The notes: generated by a model from the sequence alone, not told the origin. Shown: positions 36,723-48,776, counted from the stretch's first letter. The stretch is 64,000 bases of DNA from Eledone cirrhosa (GCA_964016885.1 OZ024742.1:365455877-365519876); one strand, 5' to 3'. Program-made: numbers and translations.

Positions 36723-37605
36723 ACAGGGAGAAAGAGATGATTATTAGGAAGAAAAATATATTTTTTTTCTTTTTTTGTTTCTCTCTCTTTTTTCTGGCTT
36801 AGAAAATGATTAAAACGAAATGTTTTACTTTATGTGAAGTGTTAAGGTATTAGTTGATTTATTTATTATTTAACAATAGCATTTATTTATCTATTTATAT
36901 ATTCAATAATTGTCTATTACCGGTTTTACCATTTTTATGCATTATCAAATGATAGTGAAATGTATTAGTGTGGTGTCGCACATGTTAAACAGAAGGTGCA
37001 GAAAGAATAATGTTATTTACAAACAAGGTTTATGAAGTGAAAAGAAAAAAGAAAAAGGAAAAAAGTGTGCATAATGTAGAGCATAAAAAGTCAATGTGGA
37101 AGAAAAAATAATGTTATTTACAAGCATAGTTATTGAAGTTAAACAGATCAAAATGTGTTAATATAGCAAGAGTGTTTAGTTGATCCATGATTCCATGATA
37201 GAGGCAAATGGTGGACTGAGGTTTGATATGATTTCCCTTTTTAGAGAGTTAATATGCAGGGGGAAGCAATTCTTGCTGGATGATATTTAATTTATTTAAG
37301 AAAAAGGATTAGGTAGGGTGTGAGTGTGGTAACTCTTGTAAATGTTTGATTGTTTGTTGCAGTTTTAGATTGGTCAGATTTTTCGAGCATTAAGTAGAGG
37401 TTGGAATTTGTTAATGAAATATGTGTCCTTATTGGTACGTTGGATGAAAGTAGCGTTGTCTATGAATTTGTAAATGGAGAAAATTTTAAAGTTTGGATGT
37501 TGGTTTTAATCATTTTCTAATCCAGAAAAAAGAGAGAGAGAAACAAAAAAGAAAAAAATATATTTTTCTTCCTAATAATCGTCTCTTTCTCCCTATTTCA
37601 TATAT
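36719..37605 (-). mobile_element. 5'-truncated PLE copy with inverted ends
   Basis: The ends are inverted copies of each other: TGAAAACAGGGAGAAAGAGA at 36719 and its counterpart TCTCTTTCTCCCTATTTCA ending near 37600, each continuing through the GATGATTATTAGGAAG and AGAAAATGATTAAAAC regions. Between them lies a PLE C-terminal coding piece (37374-37499) and a 3' region shared with 35775-36090. Inverted terminal additions on truncated copies are known for Penelope-like elements. Confidence 0.6.
37374..37499 (-). pseudogene. PLE protein C-terminus (GIY-YIG domain end)
   Basis: The minus-strand frame gives HPNFKIFSIYKFIDNATFIQ, then a stretch ending INKFQPLLNARKI and a stop (TGA at 37374-37376). 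It lines up with the last residues of the PLE at 53969 (FTIFPFFKIWSDNEHF ... EKFKPLLNTKK): F-IF, K, DN, F and KF-PLLN are shared. Only about 40 residues remain; upstream coding sequence is missing, so it is a dead fragment from a PLE lineage different from the 50-54 kb copy. Confidence 0.6.
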
Positions 37606-37657
37606 ATATATATATATATAAATATATATATCCTAACTCGTGTGCTTCCTCTCCACA

Positions 37658-37697
<40 letters not shown>
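37658..37697. repeat. (TTA)n microsatellite at the LINE 5' end
   Basis: About 13 TTA units end exactly where the plus-strand LINE leader begins. The same trinucleotide forms the 3' end of that LINE at 43664-43699. Confidence 0.9.
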
Positions 37698-37910
37698 GAA
37701 TGCCATGGTTGACGGAGGCTCGGCTCTGTAAGGTATTGTAAATTTTGACCGCTATAACAATTGTAAATTGTTTAAAACTTTAACCAACTTGTAGACAAAA
37801 ACACCCTCCTCCTCGTGAGAGGGGTCTTTCTGCCCGTTATTTGGCCCTTCGGTGTTAAATAACCGCTTATTGGGGTTTTGTTCCCAATATTTATTTTAAA
37901 CAAAAAAAAC

Positions 37911-39944
37911 ATGGCTACGAAAAAGAATTTTCATAGGTCACTCCCACTCATTCCGTCTTCTTCCTCAATCGTCACTACAGCAGAGAGAAGATTGTCTCTC
38001 TCCCTCCCTTCTCAAAATGTCTCTCTCTCCCTCCCTTCTCTTTCGCAAGCGACGCCAGTAAACAAAAATCACGAGCAAAGCTTGGAAAATTTCTCCACGA
38101 CGACGACAACGACGAAAAAGGTGTGCGGTAAATACTAAAACCCATTTCATTCGTCTGACGTCATGAATAATAGCAGTAGCAGCCGTAATACAGCAGCAGC
38201 AGCAACAGTGACAAGGAAAACAACAGTAGCAGCCGAAATAGCATCAGCAGCAGCATAAACAACAATAGCATTAGCAGTAGTCGTAGTACCTGCAGCAACA
38301 ACAAAAGTAACAGCAGCTCTGACGACAACAACAACAACAACAACAACAACAACAGCAGCAAAGAAAAACCAATCTCGTTTGCAGGTATCGCAAAGAACCT
38401 GGAAACCATCCTCATAACAAATGTGTAATTACAGGAAGCGAAGAAGATGGTGACGAAAACCGGACACCGAGCAATCTGCAAGGCAGCCGAAACAATTTTC
38501 GAAACCCAACAGCACTGTACGGTCACGTACAGTACAGTAAGCACAAAATCCCGTAGGGTTGAAAGAGCCACAGAGGCTCAAATACAAAAAGCCTTAGGGT
38601 CTGTGTGGCAGCGGAAAACGCATATCACCCGAGGCAAGAAATATGCCACCGTAGACGTGCTTTTTGCCACACCCCAGGAGGGAAAGGCTCAATCCTTAGA
38701 GACCCTAAGGAGCGAGGAAATGGTGTTGGTGCCCTCCTACTGCGGGCAAAAAATTGTGAGGGTCAAACTGACCCAAGTCCCCCCCCCCCCCCCCTCCCCG
38801 GGATGGCCTCTTCTTGGCTGGCCGCGTCTGTCCTCGTCGGAATCGAGGACAAAACAACTGTACTGCAAGTACAGAAAAGAGTAAGAGAAGATTGGGTCGG
38901 CACCTCCATTGAGATGTTAATCCAAACCAACCAGGAGTGCATCGAAGCTATCCCGGATGTGATAGACTTCGATAACGGCACTCAACTTCCCATAAGTGTT
39001 GAGGGCAAACGCCCGAAATGCTTTCGCTGTGGATCGAAGACTCACCTCAGTGCCTTCTGCAACGAGAAGACCCTGAGAAAGGAGAAAACCCCCTCCTTCC
39101 GATACCGGCTCCACTGCTACCAGCAACAGGACAGACGGCAACCAGGAACGATAGGTCCGTGGCACTCATACCCACGCCACGGAAATGAAGAACAGTAGCA
39201 GCAGTGGAAGTATTAACAACAACAACAACAGTAATACCAACTGCAGCTCCAACAGAGACTCCACTGCAAACATCAGCAACAACAACAAGTGAAAGAGTAG
39301 AGCTGGTACCCCTCCCCGACCTCACAGAATCAGACATGGAGTGTGAGGTGGGAGAGGGATGGCAAAAGGTCGCAAGAAAGCACAAACGCAGAAGCAGCGC
39401 ATCGTCGCCTTCGAAAAGGGAGGAAAGAAATGAAAAAAGGGTAAAGAGACTCACAGCAGCAACACCACCAACACCATCACCACCCAAACTAGCACCACCA
39501 TCACCACCGGCGACAACCCCACCGCCAACAACAACAACACCTTCAACACCACCACAAGCACCAACGTCGCAAACACAACAAAAAAACACACACACCCAGC
39601 ATCAACAAGAAAATAGCAGAACCACAAACCACCCCCAGAAAAACAAATGCACGGCAATAAATACACACAACAAGAAACTAATGACTTACATAATTGAACA
39701 CACAGACATTTCACAGCACGACTACATAATACCAGCACCAATCAAAACGCCAACTAACATAAGACTTCTAAAAATAGCACAGAAACAATACACAAACATT
39801 AAAACGAAATTCCCCAATGCAGTTGGTGATTTCAGAGACCTAGGAGGGACTCTCAACCGAAGAGTATATTCGGACATACTCATAGAAGAGCCGACGACCA
39901 GCGAAGGGGCGATTCAACGGTCCCTTCACCAGACGATCAAGTGA
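37911..39944 (+). pseudogene. LINE ORF1, gag-like nucleic-acid-binding protein
   Basis: Non-LTR ORF1 proteins coat the element RNA in the RNP. The frame opens at 37911 (MATKKNFHRSLPLIPSSSSI), then passes through an N/S/A/T-rich low-complexity zone (38161-38380). A conserved-looking block runs 38447-38778 in one frame, jumps frame at a poly-C run (38779-38792), and continues in another to a CCHC knuckle, CFRCGSKTHLSAFC at 39019-39060. It then shifts twice more before a long T/P-rich, K/R-rich tail (39204-39944, ends TIK). At least three frame changes are visible. The poly-C slippage site may be recent or a sequencing artefact. Start choice is tentative because the low-complexity N-terminus is broken. 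Confidence 0.65.
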
Positions 39945-40023
39945 AAAGGGATGGAGAAACCATCGTTCCTCTACAAAAAGTACGGTAAGTGGTCTTTCCC
40001 ATCTTTTCCACTCCATTTTAAAC

Positions 40024-43000
40024 ATGACCTCACTCAGAATAGGCAGCATAAATGCGCGTGGCTTGGGGTCGTCATGGAAGCAGGGCCACCTGCTCAACGA
40101 CCTCAGGTCACTAAACATAGATGTAGTGGCCATTAGCGAGACCAGAATCTCCGAAGCACGGGCCTTCGCACCGATCTTCGGCGGCTACGATGTGTACGCA
40201 TCTCCCAGCCGTCCTGGATCGGGGGGATGAGTTGCTGTGCTTTTTCGGAGAGGTTTGGATCTCGCCATACGGGCCATCTTCCTGGACCCAGAGGGTAAGT
40301 TGGTGGTGCTGGACGTGACCAGCGGAGACGGGCAAGCTTTCAGGAGCGGCCTGATTTCTTCCGGCGTCTGGAGAGCTTTCTTGGAACATCCCGCTCTTTA
40401 GTGTTAGTGGGCGACTGGAACGGGATCTTAGATGCACGCTGGGACTGTGTGGGATTAGCGGATAAGGATGGAGGGTGCAAGAGCCTCACCAACCTGCTCA
40501 TGCGTTTTGAACTGTCTGACAGGTACCGATTGGATTTCCCGAATGTGCCAATGTGGACTTGGACAAATCGCATAGCATCATCCAGATCATATCTAGATAG
40601 AGTATTTTGTAGGGAAATAGATAGGTCTAGCATAAGCTGTCCACAATTCAAGATAGTCAGCTACACGGACCACAAATTCGTGAACTGTGTGCTTGACTTA
40701 GATAGGCTTCATAGACGAGGACCGGGCTACTGGAAGCTAAACGCGTCCTTACCAGCGCGCAAGGCCTACAGAGACCGGATTAGCGAACTAGTTAAGCGGG
40801 CGTTGACGGGGGCCATCGTAAACAACAAGTGGTGGTTTGCTCTGAAAAGAGCGATTAGAATAGAATCCATTAGGTTTAGTAAGGCTTTAGCAATATAGAA
40901 AAATAGAGCAGAGGGAGAACTAGTTAGAAAATTAGACGAGGCGCTTAGCAAAGGCATCGTGACCGACGTGCTTGCGGCGAAATTGGCCCTTGACCAATTC
41001 TTCAATGCAAAGCACGAAGGCTGCGTTGTCAGAGCTAGGGTGCGTGCTCTCAGACACGAGGGGACGAAAGCCGTTCAATGGGCCCGAGTGGCGGAGGCGC
41101 GTCGTGGCAACAAAGCCACGATCCGGTCTTTGGTGGACCACGACGGGCGCATGCTACTCGATCCCGGGCAAATGTGTGAAGCTTTTCAGCGACACTTCGC
41201 TCAGCTGTTCGGGGGCAGCGGTGGGCCGGGTCGAGGGATGGACTTTAGTGTCTACCTCGACGGACTGCCGCGGCTCTCGGCCACTTAGGCGGCGTGTTTC
41301 GAAAAGCCGATAACAGCAGCTGCAGTACGGGAGGCAATGACTGGCTGCACAAGGCGTAAATCGCCTGGTTTGGATGGTCTGCCCTATGAACTTTACGTAC
41401 AGATGCCAGACTTGTTCGGAGGCCTCTTGGCGGATGTCTACTGCAGCTGGCAACAGAACGGGAGAATTCCCAGCTCTGTGAGCCGAGGAGCGGTGTCACT
41501 GCTGAGAAAGGATCAGAACAAGGGGGATAACATAGATAATTTCAGGCCCATAACTCTGCTAAACACAGAGTTCAAGATTTTGGCCAAGGTGCTAGCAAAG
41601 AGTTGGCGCTTGTTGTTGGTGGTCTGGTGGGAGAGGTGCAGTAATGCGCCATTCCCGACAGATCCATCCACGACAACCTCCACCTCATGCGATACATCGT
41701 AGAAAGGGTAGCTAGGGAACCTGGGACGGGTGGGTCCTTGATCAATTTAGATCAGTCGAAAACTTTCGATAGGGTCGACCATCGTTACCTAGCGGCAGTC
41801 CTGAGGGCGGCTGGCTTTGGGCCCGTCTTCAGAGGCTGGATCGCTGCCATGCACAGTGACATCTGCTCTGTGGTGAGAGTGAACGGTCACCTTTCGGAAC
41901 CGTTCAACATCATGCGCTCGGTCCGCCAAGGATGTCCCCTCTCGTCCCTCTTGTACGTATTGACTCTCGAGCCATTACTGCACAAACTGGAGACGTTGAG
42001 GGGCGTCCCGCGCGAACTAGGATGCGGAAGATCCGTGTCACCATATCCGGACGATGTCACCGTAGTGGTGTCGAACGCCAAACACATCGAGGCGATCGGC
42101 ACTACACTAAGAGAATACGAAGCGGTGACAGGAGCAATGATCAACCAGGAAAAGTCAGTGGGCCTGCAGCTCGGCACCTGGAGAGGCAGGTCCATGCCGT
42201 CCAACAGCGTCGTCGGACGCAGGACGGACGGACCGGTTAAATTGCTAGGGGTCTGGTTCGGTCCGGACCTCCAGACGGTCAAAAACTGGGACGAGGTGAC
42301 GAGCAGGGGGGCTTCTCTCACCCAGAAATGGGCGGAGAGGAAGCTATCCATGAAAGGTCGAGCGGAGGTGGCTAATGCGTACATCGCGTCTGTCATCTGC
42401 TACCGCCTGACCGTTGTACCTTGTCCTAAACCCCGCCTGACTGCGCTGGAGCGTTTGCACTTTCGTTTTTTGTGGAAGGGACGACTTCTGATGGTCAGGC
42501 GGTCCATCTGCTATCAACACCCGCTACGTGGAGGGCTGGGCATGCCGTGGCTGATGATGCGCAAACACGCGCTCAGGCTACGACATCTCCAACTCTTCCT
42601 CGACGGTGATCAGGTGTGGTCGCCGTTTGCTAGACACGTATTTCCCCAGCTCGTTTCCTTGACGGAGCTGCAGTCCTGGGTCAAGCGAAGACCGAGAGGG
42701 AGCGCTTGGAGACTGGAATGTCTTCAGGCGCTCACAGCCCTCGACCAATCGGGCAATGTGATCAGTGGAAACTCCACCTTGGCGTTCTATAGAGGATTAG
42801 TGGAGGGGAAGAGCGACGACGTACTTGGGGAAACTCTAGGCGTCGACGAAAATCAACTAGCCAATCTCTTCGGAAGAACTTTCAGGCCGGGACCTATGGA
42901 CAACTTCAAGAAATCTCTGGCCTGGCAGTGCTACCGAGGAGCCTTGCCAGTTCGGGATAAACTCTACAGGCACGGAGGTGCCGTCAGCCGGGCATGTCCG

Positions 43001-43411
43001 AGATGCGCGCAGGGCGACGAAACCGTCCTGCAAGCACTCGTCCAGCGTCCGAAAATTGCTGACTTGTGGGTTTATGTCGAACACCTGCTGTCGCGTTTAG
43101 GACGGATCCGGCTATCATCTGAGTCCATCGTGAGGATTGCGCCGCCCTCCTCCTTTAGCCGGGAAGGGCAGGCAGTTTTTATCTGTCTGGTGGCCATGGC
43201 GAAAGAGATAGTATGGTAGACACGTTTGAAAGGGCTGAAGACGAGCACTTACCTCTTCGGTGATGCCCTGATTGACTTTTTCAAATTTCATTTGAAAAGG
43301 AAAATCAGAGTAGAGAGGGAAGTGCTCTCTTCCCAGCATTTTGTTGAAAGATGGGTGAGAGAAGCAAGAATGGCCCGAGTGAATGGGCCTACTCTGAGTA
43401 CGTATCTGTAA
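40024..43411 (+). pseudogene. LINE ORF2, APE endonuclease / reverse transcriptase
   Basis: ORF2 would nick the target and reverse-transcribe the RNA. The N-terminus SLRIGSINARGLGSSWKQG and DVVAISETRI are AP-endonuclease-like; VGDWNGILDARWDCVG follows. The RT core is at 41687-43219 with DQSKTFDRVDH (motif A), RQGCPLSSLLYVLTLEPL (motif B) and YPDD at 42044-42055 where the catalytic motif is normally YADD or FADD. Lesions: TGA at 40228-40230, a frameshift from a small deletion near 40340, TAG at 40896-40898, TAG at 41286-41288, a frameshift at about 41600-41690, and TAG at 43217-43219 with the frame then open to 43411. A CPRC pair near 43000 lacks the expected downstream His/Cys. Confidence 0.85.
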
Positions 43412-43663
43412 ATTAAAGGTGGAAAACTGGGAGAAGGCACTTGCCTTGGTGGTCAGGGTCACTGTGGCCTTTTACTAGGCTTTCTCCACAAATGTCCCTC
43501 CGAAGTCTCCCCCCTATTGGGGAATTTTTCATTGTTATTATTTTGTTACATCCTCTGTTTTTGTTTTTTACACGCAGAAATGCCCATTTGTACCGTCCTG
43601 TATTGTCCTGCACTGTCCTTAATGTCTACTTTATGTAAACCCTTGTGGTTAATAAAGAAATCA

Positions 43664-43665
43664 TT

Positions 43666-43696
<31 letters not shown>

Positions 43697-43699
43697 TTG
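43664..43699. repeat. (ATT)n tract shared by two LINE tails
   Basis: ATTATTATT with one TTTTT interruption. Read on plus it is the 3' end of the LINE to the left; read on minus (AAT)n it is the 3' end of the LINE to the right. Confidence 0.9.
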
Positions 43700-46600
43700 T
43701 TATCACTCTTTGAGTCTCAGTCATTGATGTTAGTTAACTGGAAAGTTTGTTGAAATGAATATCAAGCCACTACCTGCAGCCTCAGTTATTCAGGACGTAT
43801 CGGAGGGTTCTTGCTGTTCCCAGCAAGCATGCTTTTTGAAGCGTTCCAAAAAGCGTGAAGGGGCCAATTTTCTTTAACCATCCCTGGAAACCTTTTGAGA
43901 TAGTCCCTAGTGCGCCTATGACAATCGGGATCACTTTGACTTCATGGCAGTTCCAAATCCTTTTTACCTCCCACTTTAAGTCCTGGTATCGGTTAATTTT
44001 CTCCCTCTCCTCATCTTGCACTCTCGTGTCGAATGGGCAGGCCACATCCACAATCAGGCACGATCTTTTTTCTTTGTCCACAACCACAAGGTCAGGTCTA
44101 TTGTGTTCAAGTTTCTTGTCCGTCTGTATCCTAAAATCCCACAGCACCTTCACCTGATCGTTTTCTATCACCGACTCTGGCTTATGCTCATACCACTTCT
44201 CAGAATGTGGTAAATTGTTTACTTTGCATAGGTGCCAGTGGATCACCCTGCCCATCACATCATGTCTCCAGCCCTTATAGTGAGTCTGGGCTAGGTGTTT
44301 ACACTCGGATACAATGTGAGCCACAGTCTCCTCTCTCTCTCCACAGATCCTGCACAGTGGGCTAGCCCCCTCCTTGTAAATATGGTGTTTCAACCACTTC
44401 GTTTTGAGGGCCTGTTCCTGCGCAGCCATTAACATTCCTTCTGTAGCCTTTTTAAGGTCTCCTCTTTTCAACCAGTTCCATGTCTGTGGATCTCTAAATT
44501 CAGTTTTCTCAAAGAAGGTACTATGAAGGGATTTTTCCTGACGGCTGCTCTTTCTCCTTGATGTTATTTCCTCCTTGGACATCCCCTGGCCTATTGTCCC
44601 CTCCTTCAGTACAGTTCTGAGCATTGGTTCCTTACTATCAGTCACGTATTTGTGTAGGTTGTTTTCTCCATCTGAACACAGTCCTCTATGCTGATAAGAC
44701 CTCTTCCACCTTCAGATCTCCTTAAGTAGAGTCTATTGACATCACTCCTCTTGTGGAACATGTTGTAGATAGTTAATAGCTTCCTAGTCTTCCTATCCAT
44801 TTCTTTTTGTTCAGCAACATTCCATCTCAGAATTCCCGCACTGTACCTAATAATAGTCACAGCTCGGGAATTTACTGCACTTATGGCATTCCAACTGTTC
44901 AGATGTGACTTTAATACGCCCCTTACTCTCCGAATGTATTCAGTTCTTATCAATTCCTTAATTTTTTTGTCCTTGATGTCATCAGCCTCCAGAACGCCCA
45001 AATACTTGTATCCTTCTTCAGAGTCAATTTCCTTTATCATCTCACCTGTTGGTACCTGGATTCCGTTACTTCTGCTCAACTTACCCCTCTTCATCACAAT
45101 GACTCCACACTTACTAATACCAAATTGCATACATATATCATTGCTAAAAATACGGACAGTGTCAACAAGCACATCCAACTCCATCTCACTCTTTCCGAAG
45201 AGCTTAAGATCGTCCATGAAGAGGAGGTGATTGATGGTAAGCCCTCCCTTTCCCAACTTGTATCCTGCTCTCACTTTTCGCAGTACACTGGTCAGGGGCA
45301 TCAGGGCAAGGACAAACAACAGAGGGGACAGACTATCACCCTGGAAGATACCTCTCTTGATCTTCACGCTTCCCAAGGATTCTCCAGTTGATGTTAACTC
45401 TGTTTCCCAGGACTTCATACTTTTGCCCAACAACTGTCTGATGTTATCTGCCACCTTGAAGATCTCCAGGCTTTTGGTAATCCAAGAATGAGGCACCATA
45501 TCAAATGCCTTTTTGTAGTCTATCCATCCCATGGCAAGACCAGTGTGTCTCCTCTTGCAATTCCTCATTACCATCTTATCAATAAGTAACTGGTCCTTTG
45601 TATCACGTGACTTCTTTCGGCATCCTTTCTATTCGTCCGGTAACAAGTTGTTTGTGTGGAGGTGATGGTAGATTTCCTCAGACATAATGCTTGTCAACAG
45701 TTTCCACATTACGGACAGACATGTGATAGGTCTATAGTTGGTAACATCATTACCCTTGATTCGGTCTTTCATTATCAGAACTGTGGTATCTTTTGTCAAC
45801 CACTCTGGTACCTCACCTGACATCAAGCAGTCATTGAACATGGTTGTCAGTTTCGGGTGGAGGGATGTTATATTTTTAATCCAATACCCCTGCACACCAT
45901 CTGGGCCTGGTGATTTCCAGTTGGTTAGCTTTTTGGCCTGCCTCTTAAGAGTTTCAACAGTGATACTCAAATCAGTTTGTTGGTGTGCCTGTTCACTAAT
46001 CTCCTTCTGTACTGTCTCAATCCACACTGCCTGGTCATTATGTTTAACATCCTGCTCCCATATTCCTCTACAGAATGTTTTAGTTTGTTCCGCCTCAGGG
46101 ATCAAGTCGTTGCCTCTTTCTTTCCCTTCAAGCTGTCCAAACAGCATCTTCTGGTTGTTGTCGAACATGCGGTTCTGTCTATACTGACTGACTCTGTTCT
46201 CGTATCGCCTGATTTTTGCACTCTTTGCTACAATGCGTTGCTTCAGTTCCTCTATGATAATATTTACCTTTTTCCTCCTAGTTTTGTACTTTATTTCCAG
46301 TCTATTTTTAGTGTCTATGTTTTTTAGTGTCCCATTCAGTAGGGACTCAAGCTTTCAGATGTCATTTCTCATTTCCCTGATTTGACCACTCAGTCGTTTC
46401 TTCCACCAAGGCTCTGCTCTTTCTTGTCTGTTGTTTCCTCTCGCTTTTATACCAAGTAGTTTCCTCACCGTATTTGCTGTTGCTTTGAGGATATTGTTGC
46501 ACTGGTGAAGGCTCCTCGCCTCAAGGTATGGGATGACTTTGTTTACCTTAGCTGTTGTTTCTTTTAACTTTTTCCTGTCTACAAATCTTAGGTTCATAGG

Positions 46601-47330
46601 TCTCCCACTATCATTGTTTAATTCATCTACCACTAAGTTTAGGATATCAACCAAATATTGTCGTAGCCCGTCAGCATTCATCACCTCAGTGGCCGTATCT
46701 CTGTTCCAGGTATTATTTATCTCAGCATTCAGATCATTGTCTGCTTCGGGTGGTTCCTCCGTTCTCTCGACCTCTTCACCTTCATTTCCCACTGGCTCGT
46801 TTGCCTGGCATACTCCACCCTCCATCTCCAAGCTAATCTCTCTGCTCAGTTCCTCCAGTTCCAGCTCGCTTATCCACCCATTAGTTCTTATTACCCGAGC
46901 CTGCCCGGCCAATTTTTGTTCATCTAATTTAAATAGACCAATCTCGTTCCAGATGTTATGCATCCGTTTCCTATAGCCTTTCTCCTTGGGATCACTCTTC
47001 AGGTAACATTGCATAACAGTTCTATTCAATTCTTTCGTCCAGTTGGTTCTGTTCCCTTTCCTTCTTCTTCTTCCTCCAACACCAGCAGTATTTGGTTGAC
47101 AGCCAGGTCGCTGCTGCTGAGCCAGGGAGCACCTGTTGGGTGAGAGTCTGTCACATGACATTCTAGTCTCCATTTCACCGTTATTCGAACTGTTTAGGTT
47201 CGACATTTAAACACTCTTATCGAGGATTGGCGAATGTATGGTTACATAACCACCGGTAAATTCATCGCCTCCGGTCGTTTTGTCACTCCACGTGATTTTT
47301 GTGTGGCATTATCACGCTGTAGACGAACAT
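43700..47330 (-). mobile_element. RLE-type LINE, nearly intact frame
   Basis: One long protein-coding region on the minus strand with RT and C-terminal restriction-like endonuclease, and a 3' end at (AAT)n. RLE elements of the R4/Dong group are known to favour TAA-type repeats, which fits this position. The clade call rests on the endonuclease type and the FMDD motif and is inference. Its 5' boundary near 47330 is uncertain. Confidence 0.75.
43782..47206 (-). pseudogene. RLE-LINE protein: RT plus restriction-like endonuclease
   Basis: Begins MSNLNSSNNGEMETRMSCDR at 47206 with a basic segment GGRRRRKGNRTNW. RT motifs in order: [38 protein letters not shown] (A), [13 protein letters not shown] (B), [12 protein letters not shown] (C, 45209-45220). 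The C-terminus has a CCHC knuckle CRICGEREETVAHIVSEC and an RLE core RPDLVVVDKEKRSCLIVDVA then CPFD, the PD-(D/E)XK-like endonuclease of R2/R4/NeSL elements. The start-to-end span is about 1,140 codons. Breaks: TGA at 46355-46357 and TAG at 45629-45631, both with the same frame continuing, and a one-base frameshift in an A run near 44655-44665. Only three lesions suggests a young copy. The RT YXDD position reads FMDD, common in this group. Confidence 0.85.
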
Positions 47331-48240
47331 AAATAAACAAACAAATAAACAGGCCCCCCCCTCCCCCCCCCAAAAAAATGAATAGGCATAAGTTTCATTG
47401 TAATGTAGTGTTTGAATGTCTGACTTAGTTTTTCCCTTCCCTTCTCTGTCCGTCTGTTTGTTTTAATCTTCATATTTCTTTTCTTTACGTTTTTCGTTGC
47501 TACTATGCTGCTTTGATTTTGATTTTTGTTTTTTTGATCTTGACCGGGTCATCAATTCAGTCTATTTATATATTTTGATGCCTTCCTCTTTTAGGGGGAT
47601 TCTACAATGTAGCTGGGGGTAGCGGGAGAGAATAGCGGCGGTAGTGATAATGAGGCAGCGGTGGCGGGGGTGGTGGTGGTGCTGTGCTAGCAGCAACTAG
47701 CTGGAGGTAGTGGGAGAGATAGCGGCGGTAGCGATAATGAGGCTGTGGTGGTGGTGATATGATCGTAGTACTGTAGTGATGGTGTTGAAGTTGGATTAGA
47801 AATAGCGTTTGAGTCGACTTGACCAGAGTTTTCATCGTGGTAATGGTGGTGGTGTTGGTGGTGAAATTATCTTAGCTATTTAGTCATTTTGTAATTTTTC
47901 TCCTTTTCGACTCTAACATTCCTGATCCCAAATTAAATATTAATCTTGTTTATTAATATTGTCTAGTGATACCGCCATCATCCCCTTTCGTAAGTTAACA
48001 GAAGGTAATGGGGGGATAGCGGTGGTAGCAATGAAGGAGTGGTGGCGGCGGTGATGGGATAGTGGTAGTAATGATGGATGGGCGGCGGCGGCGGTGACTG
48101 TAGTGATGGCGTTGTCGTTACTGAGTTTTGTTGAATAGACTGTATTTTGTTTGATCGGTGAATCTATGGGGTTAGTCGCGTATATGTGGTGACATATTTT
48201 TCTTAATATTGGAATTAAACATTTTGTTTAATAATAGCAA
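47331..48240. repeat. G/T-rich degenerate minisatellite region
   Basis: Poly-C/poly-A near 47352-47377, then AGCGGCGGTAGTGATAATGA units at 47625-47665 and 47715-47750, and related GGTAGCAATGAAGGAGTGG units at 48015-48110. The GTAGTGATGG word recalls the 43-bp minisatellite, but the period is not the same. No gene. Confidence 0.6.
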
Positions 48241-48638
48241 TTATTATTGTTATGCTGAGATTGGTGGTGGTAGTGGTGAAATTGCCGTTATCTGGCTGTT
48301 GTGTTTAGTGTACACTGAGGGGTGATGGGGTAGGTGGTGTATCTAGTTTCTGGTGTTGGTGAAATTGCTGTTGTTTAGCTGTTCTATATAGTGTAGACAG
48401 AGGGGGTTTTCTTCCATTTATAGCCATTTTCTTTTTTGAATATAAATTGTATAATACAAAAGTGAATATTTGAGCGATATAACAATATATTATGGATCCG
48501 AATTTTTTTGGGGCTTAAGCCGGATTCTTTATGTATCATTTGTACTAAGAATTGTTATTTCACAATTGATTTAAATATGTTAAAAATCAAAACTTACGGG
48601 AGCGATTTCACGACCTCCTATCCACCATGTGCGTCTTT
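48241..48638. other. spacer, nothing recognised
   Basis: AT-rich, no supportable gene. Confidence 0.5.
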
Positions 48639-48640
48639 TT

Positions 48641-48722
<82 letters not shown>
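48639..48722. repeat. (ATT)n microsatellite
   Basis: About 28 ATT units followed by a short TA tract. It abuts the tandem ribozyme-bearing repeat. Confidence 0.97.
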
Positions 48723-48730
<8 letters not shown>

Positions 48731-48733
48731 TAT

Positions 48734-48776
48734 ACGTTGCTGACGATAGCTAACAAGCTTGAAACTAGTACAGCGT
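48734..48776 (+). ncRNA. hammerhead-ribozyme-like motif, unit 1
   Basis: ACGTTG (48734-48739), core CTGACGA (48740-48746), stem II AGCT-AACA-AGCT, GAA (48761-48763), stem III ACTAGT, base A (48770), CAGCGT (48771-48776) pairing with ACGTTG over 6 bp (one G-U). This is a compact 43-nt type I layout. The outer stem-II pair is T-T, which may weaken it. Confidence 0.6.

Larger units (their letters stand above)
37698..43664 (+). mobile_element. full-length decayed APE-type LINE
   Basis: About 6.0 kb: a 5' leader (37698-37910), a gag-like ORF1 with a CCHC knuckle (37911-39944), an ORF2 with AP-endonuclease-like start and RT (40024-43411), a 3' UTR and an (ATT)n tail. APE endonuclease, an ORF1 zinc knuckle and a TAA/ATT-type tail suggest the I/Nimb/Jockey side of the non-LTR tree; the exact clade is not settled. 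Both ORFs carry stops and frameshifts, so it is not autonomous. It is flanked by TTA repeats on both sides. Confidence 0.8.

Noticed and set aside
36850..36960. hammerhead in the PLE 3' fragments (TTGATAA ... AAAACC)
   Set aside because: Two invariant core positions are changed and stem I is 2 bp at most.
39047..39595. 182-codon minus-strand frame opposite LINE ORF1
   Set aside because: Shadow of the T/P-rich coding strand, with no motif of its own.
41887..42396. 169-codon minus-strand frame opposite the LINE RT
   Set aside because: Antisense shadow of the RT region.
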